Shown: one piece after another, positions 42,413-50,048 of the stretch
How positions within the stretch are numbered: position 1 is the stretch's first letter
How the letters are laid out: every line of letters starts with the position of its first letter
Assembly (NCBI RefSeq): GCF_001668625.1
Contig: NZ_LZLJ01000038.1
Location: 1-50,048 of the forward strand
DNA length: 50,048 bases
Reading direction: 5' to 3'
Source: Mycobacterium sp. 1274756.6
GTDB lineage: Bacteria > Actinomycetota > Actinomycetes > Mycobacteriales > Mycobacteriaceae
Position numbers and translations under genes: made by a program
Notes under the pieces: model-generated
Told to the model about the DNA's origin: nothing
Seen by the model: the letters and a program-made list of their open reading frames with translations, nothing else
The model's database searches: none

Positions 42413-43696
42413 ATGGCACGCATCGGAGATGGTGGCGACCTGCTGAAGTGCTCGTTCTGCGGGAAGAGCCAGAAGCAGGTCAAGAAACTGATCGCCGGGC
42501 CCGGCGTCTATATCTGTGACGAGTGCATCGACCTGTGCAACGAGATCATCGAGGAGGAGCTCGCCGACGGCGACGAGGTCAAACTCGACGAGCTGCCAAA
42601 GCCGGCGGAGATCCGGGAGTTCCTCGACGGTTACGTCATCGGCCAGGACACCGCCAAGCGGACGCTGGCGGTCGCGGTCTACAACCACTACAAGCGCATC
42701 CAGGCCGGCGACAAGGGCCGCGACTCCCGCTCCGGCGAGGCGGTCGAGTTGACCAAGTCCAACATTCTGATGCTCGGGCCCACCGGCTGCGGCAAGACCT
42801 ACCTGGCGCAGACGCTGGCCAAGATGCTCAACGTGCCGTTCGCCATCGCCGACGCCACCGCGCTGACCGAGGCCGGCTACGTCGGTGAGGATGTGGAGAA
42901 CATCCTGCTCAAGCTGATCCAGGCCGCCGACTACGACGTCAAACGCGCCGAGACCGGCATCATCTACATCGACGAGGTCGACAAGATCGCCCGCAAGAGC
43001 GAGAACCCCTCGATCACCCGCGACGTCTCGGGGGAGGGCGTGCAGCAGGCGCTGCTGAAGATCCTGGAGGGCACCCAGGCGTCGGTGCCGCCGCAGGGCG
43101 GGCGCAAGCACCCGCACCAGGAGTTCATCCAGATCGACACCACCAACGTGCTGTTCATCGTCGCGGGCGCGTTCGCCGGGCTGGAGAAGATCGTCTCCGA
43201 CCGGATCGGCAAGCGCGGGTTGGGTTTCGGTGCGGAGGTGCACTCCAAGGCCGACATCGACACCAGCGACCACTTCGCCGAGGTGATGCCCGAAGACCTG
43301 ATCAAGTTCGGGCTGATCCCGGAGTTCATCGGCCGGCTGCCGGTGGTCGCGTCGGTGACCAACCTCGACCGCGAGTCGCTGGTCAAGATCCTCTCCGAGC
43401 CGAAGAACGCGCTGGTCAAGCAGTACATCCGGCTGTTCGACCTGGACGGGGTGGAGCTGGAGTTCAGCGACGAGGCGCTGGAGGCCATCGCCGACCAGGC
43501 CATCCACCGCGGCACCGGCGCACGCGGGCTGCGCGCCATCATGGAGGAAGTCCTGCTGCCGGTGATGTATGACATCCCCAGCCGCGACGACGTCGCCAAG
43601 GTCGTGGTGACCCGGGAGACGGTCGAGGACAACGTGCTGCCCACGATCGTGCCGCGCAAGCCGGCCCGCGCCGAGCGCCGCGACAAGACCGCCTGA
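42413..43696 (+). CDS. clpX: ATP-dependent Clp protease ATP-binding subunit ClpX
   Basis: AAA+ unfoldase (427 aa) that feeds substrates to ClpP1P2. The N-terminal zinc-binding domain has Cys13, Cys16, Cys35 and Cys38. The AAA+ module shows Walker A GPTGCGKT near residue 125, Walker [11 protein letters not shown], the pore-loop and sensor region, and the ClpP-contact IGF-type loop as [11 protein letters not shown]. Length is the usual one for ClpX. ATG 42413 gives [17 protein letters not shown], the mycobacterial start. It is transcribed apart from clpP1P2 and ends 7 bp from fdhD, which converges on it. Confidence 0.96.
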   Translation: MARIGDGGDLLKCSFCGKSQKQVKKLIAGPGVYICDECIDLCNEIIEEELADGDEVKLDELPKPAEIREFLDGYVIGQDTAKRTLAVAVYNHYKRIQAGDKGRDSRSGEAVELTKSNILMLGPTGCGKTYLAQTLAKMLNVPFAIADATALTEAGYVGEDVENILLKLIQAADYDVKRAETGIIYIDEVDKIARKSENPSITRDVSGEGVQQALLKILEGTQASVPPQGGRKHPHQEFIQIDTTNVLFIVAGAFAGLEKIVSDRIGKRGLGFGAEVHSKADIDTSDHFAEVMPEDLIKFGLIPEFIGRLPVVASVTNLDRESLVKILSEPKNALVKQYIRLFDLDGVELEFSDEALEAIADQAIHRGTGARGLRAIMEEVLLPVMYDIPSRDDVAKVVVTRETVEDNVLPTIVPRKPARAERRDKTA

Positions 43697-43703
43697 CCGG
43701 GCG

Positions 43704-44531
43704 TTACCCGCGGATCCGGTCCGCGCGGGTGTAGACGTTCAGCGAGTCGCCGCGCAGGAACGCCACCAGCGTCACCCCGGCCTCGGCGGCCAGGTCCACC
43801 GCCAGCGACGACGGCGCCGACACCGCCGCGAGGATCGGTACGCCGGCCATCACGGCCTTCTGCGTCAGCTCGAACGACGCTCGCCCGCTGACCAGCAACA
43901 CCGTGCCGGTCAGCGGCACCCGGTTCTGTTCGACCGCCCAGCCGATCACCTTGTCCACCGCGTTGTGGCGGCCGATGTCCTCGCGGACCACCAGCGCAGT
44001 GCCCGCCGCATCGAACAGCGCCGCCGCGTGCAGCCCGCCGGTGCGGGCGAACACGTCCTGCTCGGCGAGCAGTTTGTCCGGCAGCGCGGTCAAGGTGGCG
44101 GGGGTGACGGTGACCGGGTCGTCGGCGGGGCGGAAGCGGCTCTGCAGCAGCACCGAATCCAGCGACGTCTTGCCGCACACCCCGCACGCGGAGGTGGTGT
44201 AGAAGTGGCGCCGCAGGGCCGGGCCGGGGTCGGGCACCCCCGGCGCCAGCGTCGCGTCGAGCACGTTGTAGCTGTTGCGGCCGTCCCCGCCGTCGGCACC
44301 GGCGCAGAACTGGGCGGTGTGCAGGTCCGCGCGGCCGCCGATGACCCCTTCGGTGAGCAGGAACCCCTGGGTGAGCTCGACATCGTTGCCCGGGGTGCGC
44401 ATGGTGACCGTCAACGGTGCCCCGTTGACCCGGATCTCCAGCGGCTCCTCGACCGCGAGGGTCTCCAGGCGCTCCGCGGCGCCTGCGACCCCGTAGCGCT
44501 GGATACGCCGCCGCGCCGTCAGTCGTCCCAC
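43704..44531 (-). CDS. fdhD: Formate dehydrogenase accessory sulfurtransferase FdhD
   Basis: FdhD (275 aa) passes sulfur from a cysteine desulfurase to the molybdenum cofactor of formate dehydrogenase. The conserved CGVCGK loop is at 116-121 with both Cys present. Other family blocks are [51 protein letters not shown] and [17 protein letters not shown] 44531 is preferred for the GGAG site 5 nt upstream; the frame remains open to 44666. No formate dehydrogenase gene is in the window. In M. tuberculosis fdhD (Rv2899c) lies beside fdhF, far from clpX, so this is a different setting. Confidence 0.93.
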   Translation of the reverse strand: MGRLTARRRIQRYGVAGAAERLETLAVEEPLEIRVNGAPLTVTMRTPGNDVELTQGFLLTEGVIGGRADLHTAQFCAGADGGDGRNSYNVLDATLAPGVPDPGPALRRHFYTTSACGVCGKTSLDSVLLQSRFRPADDPVTVTPATLTALPDKLLAEQDVFARTGGLHAAALFDAAGTALVVREDIGRHNAVDKVIGWAVEQNRVPLTGTVLLVSGRASFELTQKAVMAGVPILAAVSAPSSLAVDLAAEAGVTLVAFLRGDSLNVYTRADRIRG

Positions 44532-44948
44532 ACCGGCTCCGTTCTCGAGCTCGCCACCTGCGCCATGGTTCCATCTTGGCCGTAGCGGCCGGCGCGGCGT
44601 GCGTTGCGGGGGTCCGGTGCCCGGCCCGGCAGGCGTGCGCCGGGGGCGCTGGCAAATGTTACTCACGAGTACACCAGATTCTTAAAGTTGGGATTCCAGC
44701 AAAAGTGACCAAAACCACAACGACGGGAAAAAACCGTCCGGATCGACGCCCTGAGCTGGACGGTTCCTGGGAAACGCACGGTGTGTCGCGGGGCGTCGGC
44801 GTCGAGGCAACCCTAAGAAGAGTGCAATAATCGGTACCGGCAGTGACATAAAACTTGGCGGGCATCCGATCCGATGGCGCCCTCAGCGGCAGCCGGATGC
44901 TCCGCGCGGACGCGCGAAGCCGCGCAGACCAGCGAGAAAGGCAGCGGC
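44532..44948. other. Divergent intergenic region fdhD/korA with two inverted repeats
   Basis: This 417-bp stretch is visibly richer in A/T from about 44650. It holds TACTC-AC-GAGTA at 44660-44671, and AACCGTCC (44732-44739) pairing with GGACGGTT (44758-44765) around an 18-nt loop. Further on, GCAATAATC (about 44823) and GACATAAAAC (about 44844) look like -10 material for korA. No protein gene is convincing. Confidence 0.5.
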
Positions 44949-46889
44949 GTGCAGCCGAAAAACGGGGCAGACACGAACAAGCCGCAACGGCAGAAAATCG
45001 AAAAAGTCGTCATCCGCTTCGCCGGAGACTCCGGTGACGGCATGCAGCTCACCGGGGACCGGTTCACCTCCGAGGCGGCGCTCTTCGGCAACGACCTGGC
45101 CACCCAGCCGAACTACCCGGCCGAGATCCGGGCGCCGCAGGGCACCCTGCCCGGGGTTTCGTCGTTCCAGATCCAGATCGCCGACTTCGACATCCTGACC
45201 GCCGGTGACCGGCCCGACGTGCTGGTCGCGATGAACCCAGCCGCGTTGAAGGCCAACATCGAGGATCTGCCCCGCGGCGGGCTGGTGATCGCCAACTCCG
45301 ACGAGTTCACCAAGCGCAACCTGGCCAAGATCGGCTACGAGGCCAACCCGTTGGAGACCGAGGAGCTCTCCGACTACGTGGTGATCCCGGTCGCCATGAC
45401 CACCCTGACCCTCGGGGCGGTGGAATCGATCGGCGCCACCAAGAAGGACGGCGCCCGCGCCAAGAACATGTTCGCGCTCGGGCTGCTGTCGTGGATGTAC
45501 GGCCGGCCGGTCGAGGCCAGCGAGACCTTCATCCGGGAGAAGTTCGCCCGCAAACCCGAGATCGCCGAAGCCAACGTGCTGGCGCTCAAGGCGGGCTGGA
45601 ACTACGGCGAGACCACCGAGGCGTTCGGCACCACCTACGAGGTGGCGCCGGCCAAGCTGCCGCCGGGGGAGTACCGGCAGATCTCGGGCAACACCGCGCT
45701 GGCCTACGGGATCATCGCCGCCGGCCAACTCGCCGACACCCAGGTGGTGTTGGGCACCTACCCGATCACCCCGGCCTCGGACATCCTGCACGAGCTGTCC
45801 AAGCACAAGAACTTCGACGTCGTCACCTTGCAGGCCGAGGACGAGATCGCCGGCATCGGTGCGGCGCTGGGCGCCTCCTACGGCGGCGCGCTGGGCGTGA
45901 CCAGCACGTCGGGTCCGGGACTGTCGCTGAAATCCGAGGCGCTGGGCCTCGGGGTGATCACCGAGCTGCCGCTGCTGTTGATCGACGTCCAGCGCGGCGG
46001 TCCGTCCACCGGGTTGCCGACCAAGACCGAGCAGGCCGACCTGCTGCAGGCGCTGTTCGGCCGCAACGGCGAGTCTCCGGTGGCCGTGGTGGCGCCGGCC
46101 ACCCCGTCGGACTGCTTCGAGATCGCGATCGAGGCCGTCCGGATCGCCCTGACCTACCGCACCCCGGTGGTGCTGCTCTCCGACGGGGCGATCGCGAACG
46201 GCTCCGAACCGTGGCGCATTCCCGACGTGGCGGAGCTGGCGCCGATCGAACGGGACTTCGCCCAGCCCGACGAGCCGTTCCAGCCCTACGCGCGTGACCC
46301 CGAGACCCTGGCCCGGCAGTTCGCGGTGCCCGGCACCGCCGGTCTGGAGCACCGCATCGGCGGGCTGGAGAAGACCAACGGCTCCGGTGACATCTCCTAT
46401 GACCCGAACAACCACGACCTGATGGTCCGGCTGCGGCAGGCCAAGGTCGACGGCATCAAGGTCCCCGACCTGGAGGTCGACGACCCCACCGGCGACGCCG
46501 AGCTGCTGCTGCTGGGCTGGGGCAGTTCCTACGGGCCGATCGGTGAGGCGTGTCGACGGGCGCGGCGCAACGGCATCAAGGTCGCCCACGCGCACCTGCG
46601 CTACCTCAACCCGTTCCCGGCCAACCTCGGCGAGGTGCTGGCCCGCTACCCGAAGGTGGTGACCCCGGAGATGAACCTCGGGCAGCTCGCGCTGCTGCTG
46701 CGCGGCCGCTACCTGGTCGACGTGCAGTCGGTGACCAAGGTTGCCGGCCGGGCGTTCCTCGCCGACGAGGTCGAAGGGATCATCACCGCCGCGCTGGACG
46801 GAACGCTGCGCGACAAAGAGAACGAGAAGCCCGGGCTGGCCCGGGCCGCCACCGCCACCATCGAGGGCAAAGCAGGAGCTATCGCATGA
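44949..46889 (+). CDS. korA: 2-oxoglutarate:ferredoxin oxidoreductase alpha subunit (gamma-alpha fusion)
   Basis: KorA (646 aa) forms with KorB a CoA-dependent 2-oxoacid:ferredoxin oxidoreductase; in mycobacteria it turns 2-oxoglutarate into succinyl-CoA, an alternative to the OGDH complex. The N-terminal gamma domain (VVIRFAGDSGDGMQLTGDRF, APQGTLPGVSSFQIQIADFD) is fused to the alpha domain (GNTALAYGIIAAGQLADTQ, YPITPASDILHELSK, VTSTSGPGLSLKSEALGLG). The GTG at 44949 has a GAGAAAGG site 7 nt upstream; an ATG at 44874 is in frame but lacks homology. The korB ATG overlaps its stop. Confidence 0.94.
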   Translation: MQPKNGADTNKPQRQKIEKVVIRFAGDSGDGMQLTGDRFTSEAALFGNDLATQPNYPAEIRAPQGTLPGVSSFQIQIADFDILTAGDRPDVLVAMNPAALKANIEDLPRGGLVIANSDEFTKRNLAKIGYEANPLETEELSDYVVIPVAMTTLTLGAVESIGATKKDGARAKNMFALGLLSWMYGRPVEASETFIREKFARKPEIAEANVLALKAGWNYGETTEAFGTTYEVAPAKLPPGEYRQISGNTALAYGIIAAGQLADTQVVLGTYPITPASDILHELSKHKNFDVVTLQAEDEIAGIGAALGASYGGALGVTSTSGPGLSLKSEALGLGVITELPLLLIDVQRGGPSTGLPTKTEQADLLQALFGRNGESPVAVVAPATPSDCFEIAIEAVRIALTYRTPVVLLSDGAIANGSEPWRIPDVAELAPIERDFAQPDEPFQPYARDPETLARQFAVPGTAGLEHRIGGLEKTNGSGDISYDPNNHDLMVRLRQAKVDGIKVPDLEVDDPTGDAELLLLGWGSSYGPIGEACRRARRNGIKVAHAHLRYLNPFPANLGEVLARYPKVVTPEMNLGQLALLLRGRYLVDVQSVTKVAGRAFLADEVEGIITAALDGTLRDKENEKPGLARAATATIEGKAGAIA

Positions 46890-47959
46890 CCGAGTTGGAC
46901 ACGCACCGGAAGGACCTGGGGCTGACCGCCGTCAGCAGCGTCCCGACGACCGACGAGCCGCAGAAGGCCAAGGACTTCAACTCCAACTCGGAGGTCCGCT
47001 GGTGCCCGGGCTGCGGTGACTACGCGATCCTCAACACCATCCGCAACTTCCTGCCTCAGGTGGGGCTGCGCCGGGAGAACATCGTGTTCGTCAGCGGGAT
47101 CGGCTGCTCCAGCCGGTTCCCGTACTACATGAACACCTATGGCGTGCACTCCATCCACGGCCGCGCCCCCACGTTCGCGACCGGTCTGGCGGTGGCCCGC
47201 GAGGACCTGTCGGTGTGGGTGGTCACCGGGGACGGCGACGCCCTGTCGATCGGTGGGAACCACCTGATCCACACCCTGCGGCGCAACGTCAACCTCACGA
47301 TCCTGCTGTTCAACAACCGCATCTACGGGCTGACCAAGGGCCAGTACTCCCCGACCTCGGAAGCCGGCAAGATCACCAAGTCCACCCCGATGGGCTCGCT
47401 GGACAACCCGTTCAACCCGGTGTCGCTGGCGATCGGCGCGGAGGCCACCTTCGTCGGCCGGGCGCTGGACTCCGACCGCAAGGGCCTCACCGAGGTGCTC
47501 GAGGGTGCGATGCAGCACCGCGGGTCGGCGCTGGTGGAGATCCTGCAGGACTGCCCGGTGTTCAACGACGGCTCCTTCGACCTGCTGCGCAAGGAGGGCT
47601 CGGAGGACCGGCTGATCAACGTGCGTCAGGGTGAGCCGATCATCTTCGGCGCCAACGGCGAGTACTGCGTGGTCAAGGCCGACTACGGTCTCGAGGTGGC
47701 CAAGACCGCCGACGTCGCCGCCGACCAGATCGTGGTGCACGACGCCACCCTGGAGGACTCCTCGTACGCCTACGCGCTGTCGCGGCTGTCCGAACAGAAC
47801 CTCGCGCACTTCCCGATGGGAATCTTCCGCCAGGTCAGCAAGCCCACCTACGACGACCAGGTGCGCAACCAGATCGAGGCGGCGCGGGACGCCACCCCGC
47901 ACGACACCGCCGCCCTGCAGTCGCTGCTGCGCGGTCGCGACACCTGGACCGTCGCCTGA
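46886..47959 (+). CDS. korB: 2-oxoglutarate:ferredoxin oxidoreductase beta subunit
   Basis: Thiamine-diphosphate and Fe-S binding beta chain (357 aa). The likely [4Fe-4S] ligands are Cys40 and Cys43 (WCPGCGDYAILNTI), Cys74 (SGIGCSSRFPYY) and one in ILQDCPVFNDG. The ThDP motif is GDGDALSIGGNHLIH to FNNRIYGLTKGQ. The start overlaps korA with an AGGAG site in frame. The ferredoxin partner is not encoded nearby. The mobA start follows its stop by 4 nt, giving a korA-korB-mobA operon as in Rv2455c-Rv2453c. Confidence 0.95.
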   Translation: MTELDTHRKDLGLTAVSSVPTTDEPQKAKDFNSNSEVRWCPGCGDYAILNTIRNFLPQVGLRRENIVFVSGIGCSSRFPYYMNTYGVHSIHGRAPTFATGLAVAREDLSVWVVTGDGDALSIGGNHLIHTLRRNVNLTILLFNNRIYGLTKGQYSPTSEAGKITKSTPMGSLDNPFNPVSLAIGAEATFVGRALDSDRKGLTEVLEGAMQHRGSALVEILQDCPVFNDGSFDLLRKEGSEDRLINVRQGEPIIFGANGEYCVVKADYGLEVAKTADVAADQIVVHDATLEDSSYAYALSRLSEQNLAHFPMGIFRQVSKPTYDDQVRNQIEAARDATPHDTAALQSLLRGRDTWTVA

Positions 47960-47963
47960 TGCG

Positions 47964-48611
47964 GTGACCCCGCCGACGGGCGATCCGGCCGTGCCGGCCG
48001 GGATCGTGCTCGTCGGCGGTGCGTCGCGCCGGATGGGCCGCGACAAGGCCACGTTGCCGGTGCCGGGGTCGTCGCTGACCCTCGTCGAGCATCTGGTCGG
48101 GCTGCTGGGGCGCCGCTGCCGGCCGGTCTTCGTCGTCGCCGCGCCCGGCCAGCACCTGCCCGCGTTGCCGGCGCAGCTGCTGTACGACAAGGTCGGCGGG
48201 CTCGGCCCGCTGCCGGCGACCGGCCTGGGGCTGCGCGCCGCCGACGCGGCCGGGGCGCAGCGCGCGTTCGTCGCCGCGGTGGACCTGCCGCTGCTCGGCA
48301 TCGACCTCATCGACACGCTGACCGGGGTGGCCGCCGGCGTCGACGCCGACGTGGTGTTGCCCTGGGACGGCCGCGACCACTACCTGGCCGCGGTGTATCG
48401 CTGCGCCGTGGCGTCCCGCATCGACGCGCTGGTGGCGGCCGGGGAACGCCGGATGGCTGCGCTGGTGGCCGGACTGGACACCCAGCGCGTCGTGGTCGGC
48501 GCGGACGCGGGGTTGACGAACCTGAACTCGCCGGCCGATCTCGCCGCGTTGCCGGTGGTGGGGCCGGCGGCCGACGGCGGTGCGGCGGCCGCGGGGAAAC
48601 GCCACGGCTGA
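47964..48611 (+). CDS. mobA: Molybdenum cofactor guanylyltransferase
   Basis: MobA (215 aa) joins GMP to molybdopterin to make the (bis-)MGD cofactor used by formate dehydrogenase and nitrate reductase. The nucleotide-binding start is VLVGGASRRMGRDKATLPVPG, a variant of LAGGxSxRMGxDK, with the Mg-binding Asp in AAVDLPLL and the NLNSPADL block near the end. The C-terminal 20 residues are Gly/Ala-rich. GTG 47964 lies 4 nt after korB. Pairing with fdhD on the other side of korAB gives two steps of formate dehydrogenase cofactor supply in one place. Confidence 0.88.
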   Translation: MTPPTGDPAVPAGIVLVGGASRRMGRDKATLPVPGSSLTLVEHLVGLLGRRCRPVFVVAAPGQHLPALPAQLLYDKVGGLGPLPATGLGLRAADAAGAQRAFVAAVDLPLLGIDLIDTLTGVAAGVDADVVLPWDGRDHYLAAVYRCAVASRIDALVAAGERRMAALVAGLDTQRVVVGADAGLTNLNSPADLAALPVVGPAADGGAAAAGKRHG

Positions 48612-48792
48612 ATTCTTCCAGCAAATCAAGCACTAAGACTGTCAAAGTATCATTCGCGTTTCCGGCATAATTGTCTCCAATTAGTCGTAACGCGGCGTAA
48701 TCATTTGGTGTAATTAATGTTTGCGTAATGAATGCGTTATTCGCGGCAGCCGATTTGTCGGCGCCGACGAATGGTGGTGCACCGAATGGCTG

Positions 48793-48836
48793 CCGATCCG
48801 TTACCGATCCGTTGCCCAGGCGTTGCTTCGCCGTTG
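48793..48836. repeat. Four 11-bp direct repeats (minus-strand consensus YAACG-N6)
   Basis: On the plus strand CCGATCCGTTA and CCGATCCGTTG are back to back, then two weaker units follow, so GTT recurs at 48800, 48811, 48822 and 48833, exactly 11 bp apart. A fifth CCGTTG falls in register at 48855. The 11-bp period is typical of sites for OmpR-type response regulators. Confidence 0.55.
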
Positions 48837-49179
48837 TGGGCGGCCGCTAAAGCCGTTGGCGCAGCACGGTTTTGACGGCCCCGATCGGCAGCAGTAACGC
48901 CGTTTGGCATCCGGCGGGGCGTGCCGCCGCGGCCGGCGGCTGAATGATTCCCCGCACGGGCCGGACTGGCGGATTCGGCGGGAAACCGCCCGGAAACGGC
49001 GAGAATCTCGCCCAAAAAGCACGGATTCACGCCGTGCGCGGCCGATAGAGTGCCGGTGGCGGCGACGGTGCCCGAGCCCGCTGCGCGGCATTGAGGGCTC
49101 GCTGGCGACTCTTCGGGGCGTGCCCGAGGGCCATCAACGCGGGTGACGGCCCGCAGTCGGCGCGGAGCGCTCCTGACCC

Positions 49180-49195
49180 TGTGTGCCGGCTCACA
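49180..49195. promoter_or_regulatory. CRP-like site 1 upstream of rpfE
   Basis: TGTGTGCCGGCTCACA matches TGTGA-N6-TCACA at 9 of 10 defined bases. The centre lies about 400 bp before the rpfE ATG. CRP (Rv3676) control of rpfA is known in M. tuberculosis; binding here is inferred. Confidence 0.45.
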
Positions 49196-49202
49196 AAATA
49201 GC

Positions 49203-49218
49203 GGTGAGTTGCCTCACG
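49203..49218. promoter_or_regulatory. CRP-like site 2 upstream of rpfE
   Basis: GGTGAGTTGCCTCACG keeps the full GTGA-N6-TCAC core but not the outer T/A. Its centre is 23 bp from that of site 1, about two helical turns. Confidence 0.4.
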
Positions 49219-49283
49219 AAATCAACGTGGCCGCCGCCGGGGCCGCCAGCCGGAAAACGTGCGGCTGACCAGCAGAGATCATC

Positions 49284-49314
49284 CGATAATCCGAACGTGA
49301 TCACGTCGTTATCG
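49284..49314. promoter_or_regulatory. Nested palindrome upstream of rpfE
   Basis: The core ACGTGATCACGT at 49295-49306 is a perfect 12-bp palindrome. It is flanked by CGATAA (49284-49289) and TTATCG (49309-49314), which also pair. The flanks are not equally spaced from the core (5 and 2 nt). Confidence 0.45.
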
Positions 49315-49325
49315 AAACGATATAG

Positions 49326-49913
<588 letters not shown>

Positions 49914-49936
49914 CCCACCCCTGACCTTCCGGTGGT

Positions 49937-50048
49937 GGGGGGGGGGGGGGGGGCGGGGCCCCCCGGCCCCCCGGGGGGGGGGGGGGCCCGCGCCCCCCCC
50001 CCCCGCGCGGGGGCGCCGCGGGGGGCGCCGGGCCGGCGGGAGGGCCGA
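49937..50048. other. Low-complexity G/C-only tail, probable sequencing or assembly artefact
   Basis: From 49937 to about 50040 there is no A or T. The tract includes runs of 17 G (49937-49953) and 14 G (49973-49986) and several C runs. No coding or RNA feature can be supported here. Confidence 0.85.

Noticed and set aside
44874..44948. N-terminal extension of KorA from ATG 44874
   Set aside because: The 25 extra residues have no family similarity, and the GTG at 44949 has a proper ribosome site.
48737..49030. 97-codon minus-strand open frame before rpfE
   Set aside because: No ribosome site, odd composition, and it covers the repeats; no family resemblance.
49056..49094. 12-codon frame after a TAGAGT box at 49046-49051
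   Set aside because: Spacing to the GTG (4 nt) is too short for a leaderless start, and nothing supports translation.

Overview
The window is high-GC actinobacterial DNA, and its gene order points to a member of the Mycobacteriaceae. From memory, the order mirrors the M. tuberculosis H37Rv stretch from about Rv2506 to Rv2450c, read in the opposite direction. Typical mycobacterial traits support this: overlapping ATGA/GTGA gene junctions, TANNNT -10 boxes placed 6-7 nt before start codons (leaderless transcripts), a WS/DGAT acyltransferase, a truncated haemoglobin O, a mycothiol-linked thioredoxin-fold protein and a ClpP1/ClpP2 pair. I cannot name the species. Apart from a vapBC pair I see no insertion sequence, prophage or CRISPR array.

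Layout. 1-10331: a TetR regulator, diverging from a branched-chain (leucine) catabolic block scoA-scoB-accD1-accA1-fadE19 and then bkdA-bkdB-bkdC. 10333-11695: an enoyl-CoA hydratase, a small membrane protein and tRNA-Arg(TCT), all on the minus strand. 11938-17515: a lipid-assembly operon (WS/DGAT, HAD-PlsC, PlsB2). 17565-27245: a CopD-CtaG copper/oxidase-assembly fusion, an SSB paralogue, the ABC-F factor EttA, the large NAD-glutamate dehydrogenase and a hotdog thioesterase. 27322-29944: VapBC, a frameshifted alpha-glucosidase and GlbO. 30053-36947: an HNH nuclease, a small membrane protein, a DUF5130-like protein, an unrecognised HExxH protein, PepN, a DsbA-like mycothiol protein, RpiB and Nei2. 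36954-43696: LipP, tRNA-Gly and tRNA-Pro, then the tig-clpP1-clpP2 protein-quality-control block, mmuM and clpX. 43704-49913: FdhD, KorA-KorB, MobA, a long intergenic region rich in repeats and palindromes, and a very short Rpf (RpfE-like). The window ends in about 104 bases without A or T, which look like a sequencing or assembly artefact.

How the genes work together. BkdABC, FadE19, AccA1/AccD1 and ScoAB cover leucine breakdown from the 2-oxoacid to 3-methylglutaconyl-CoA, and acetoacetate activation. The hydratase and lyase that link these steps sit between fadE19 and bkdA in M. tuberculosis but are absent here. Two matching GTTA-N8-TAAC sites lie between tetR and scoA, a likely local operator. 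PlsB2, PlsC and the WS/DGAT give a route from glycerol-3-phosphate to phosphatidate and neutral lipid. KorAB is flanked by two molybdenum-cofactor genes, fdhD and mobA.

Main points of interest: the gapped leucine cluster with its operator pair, the HExxH protein of unknown function, a nested palindromic element between pepN and the DsbA-like gene, the promoter/operator overlap of vapBC, and the unusually elaborate non-coding region before rpfE (11-bp direct repeats, two CRP-like sites, a large palindrome and a hairpin leader). None of these amounts to proof of a new system.
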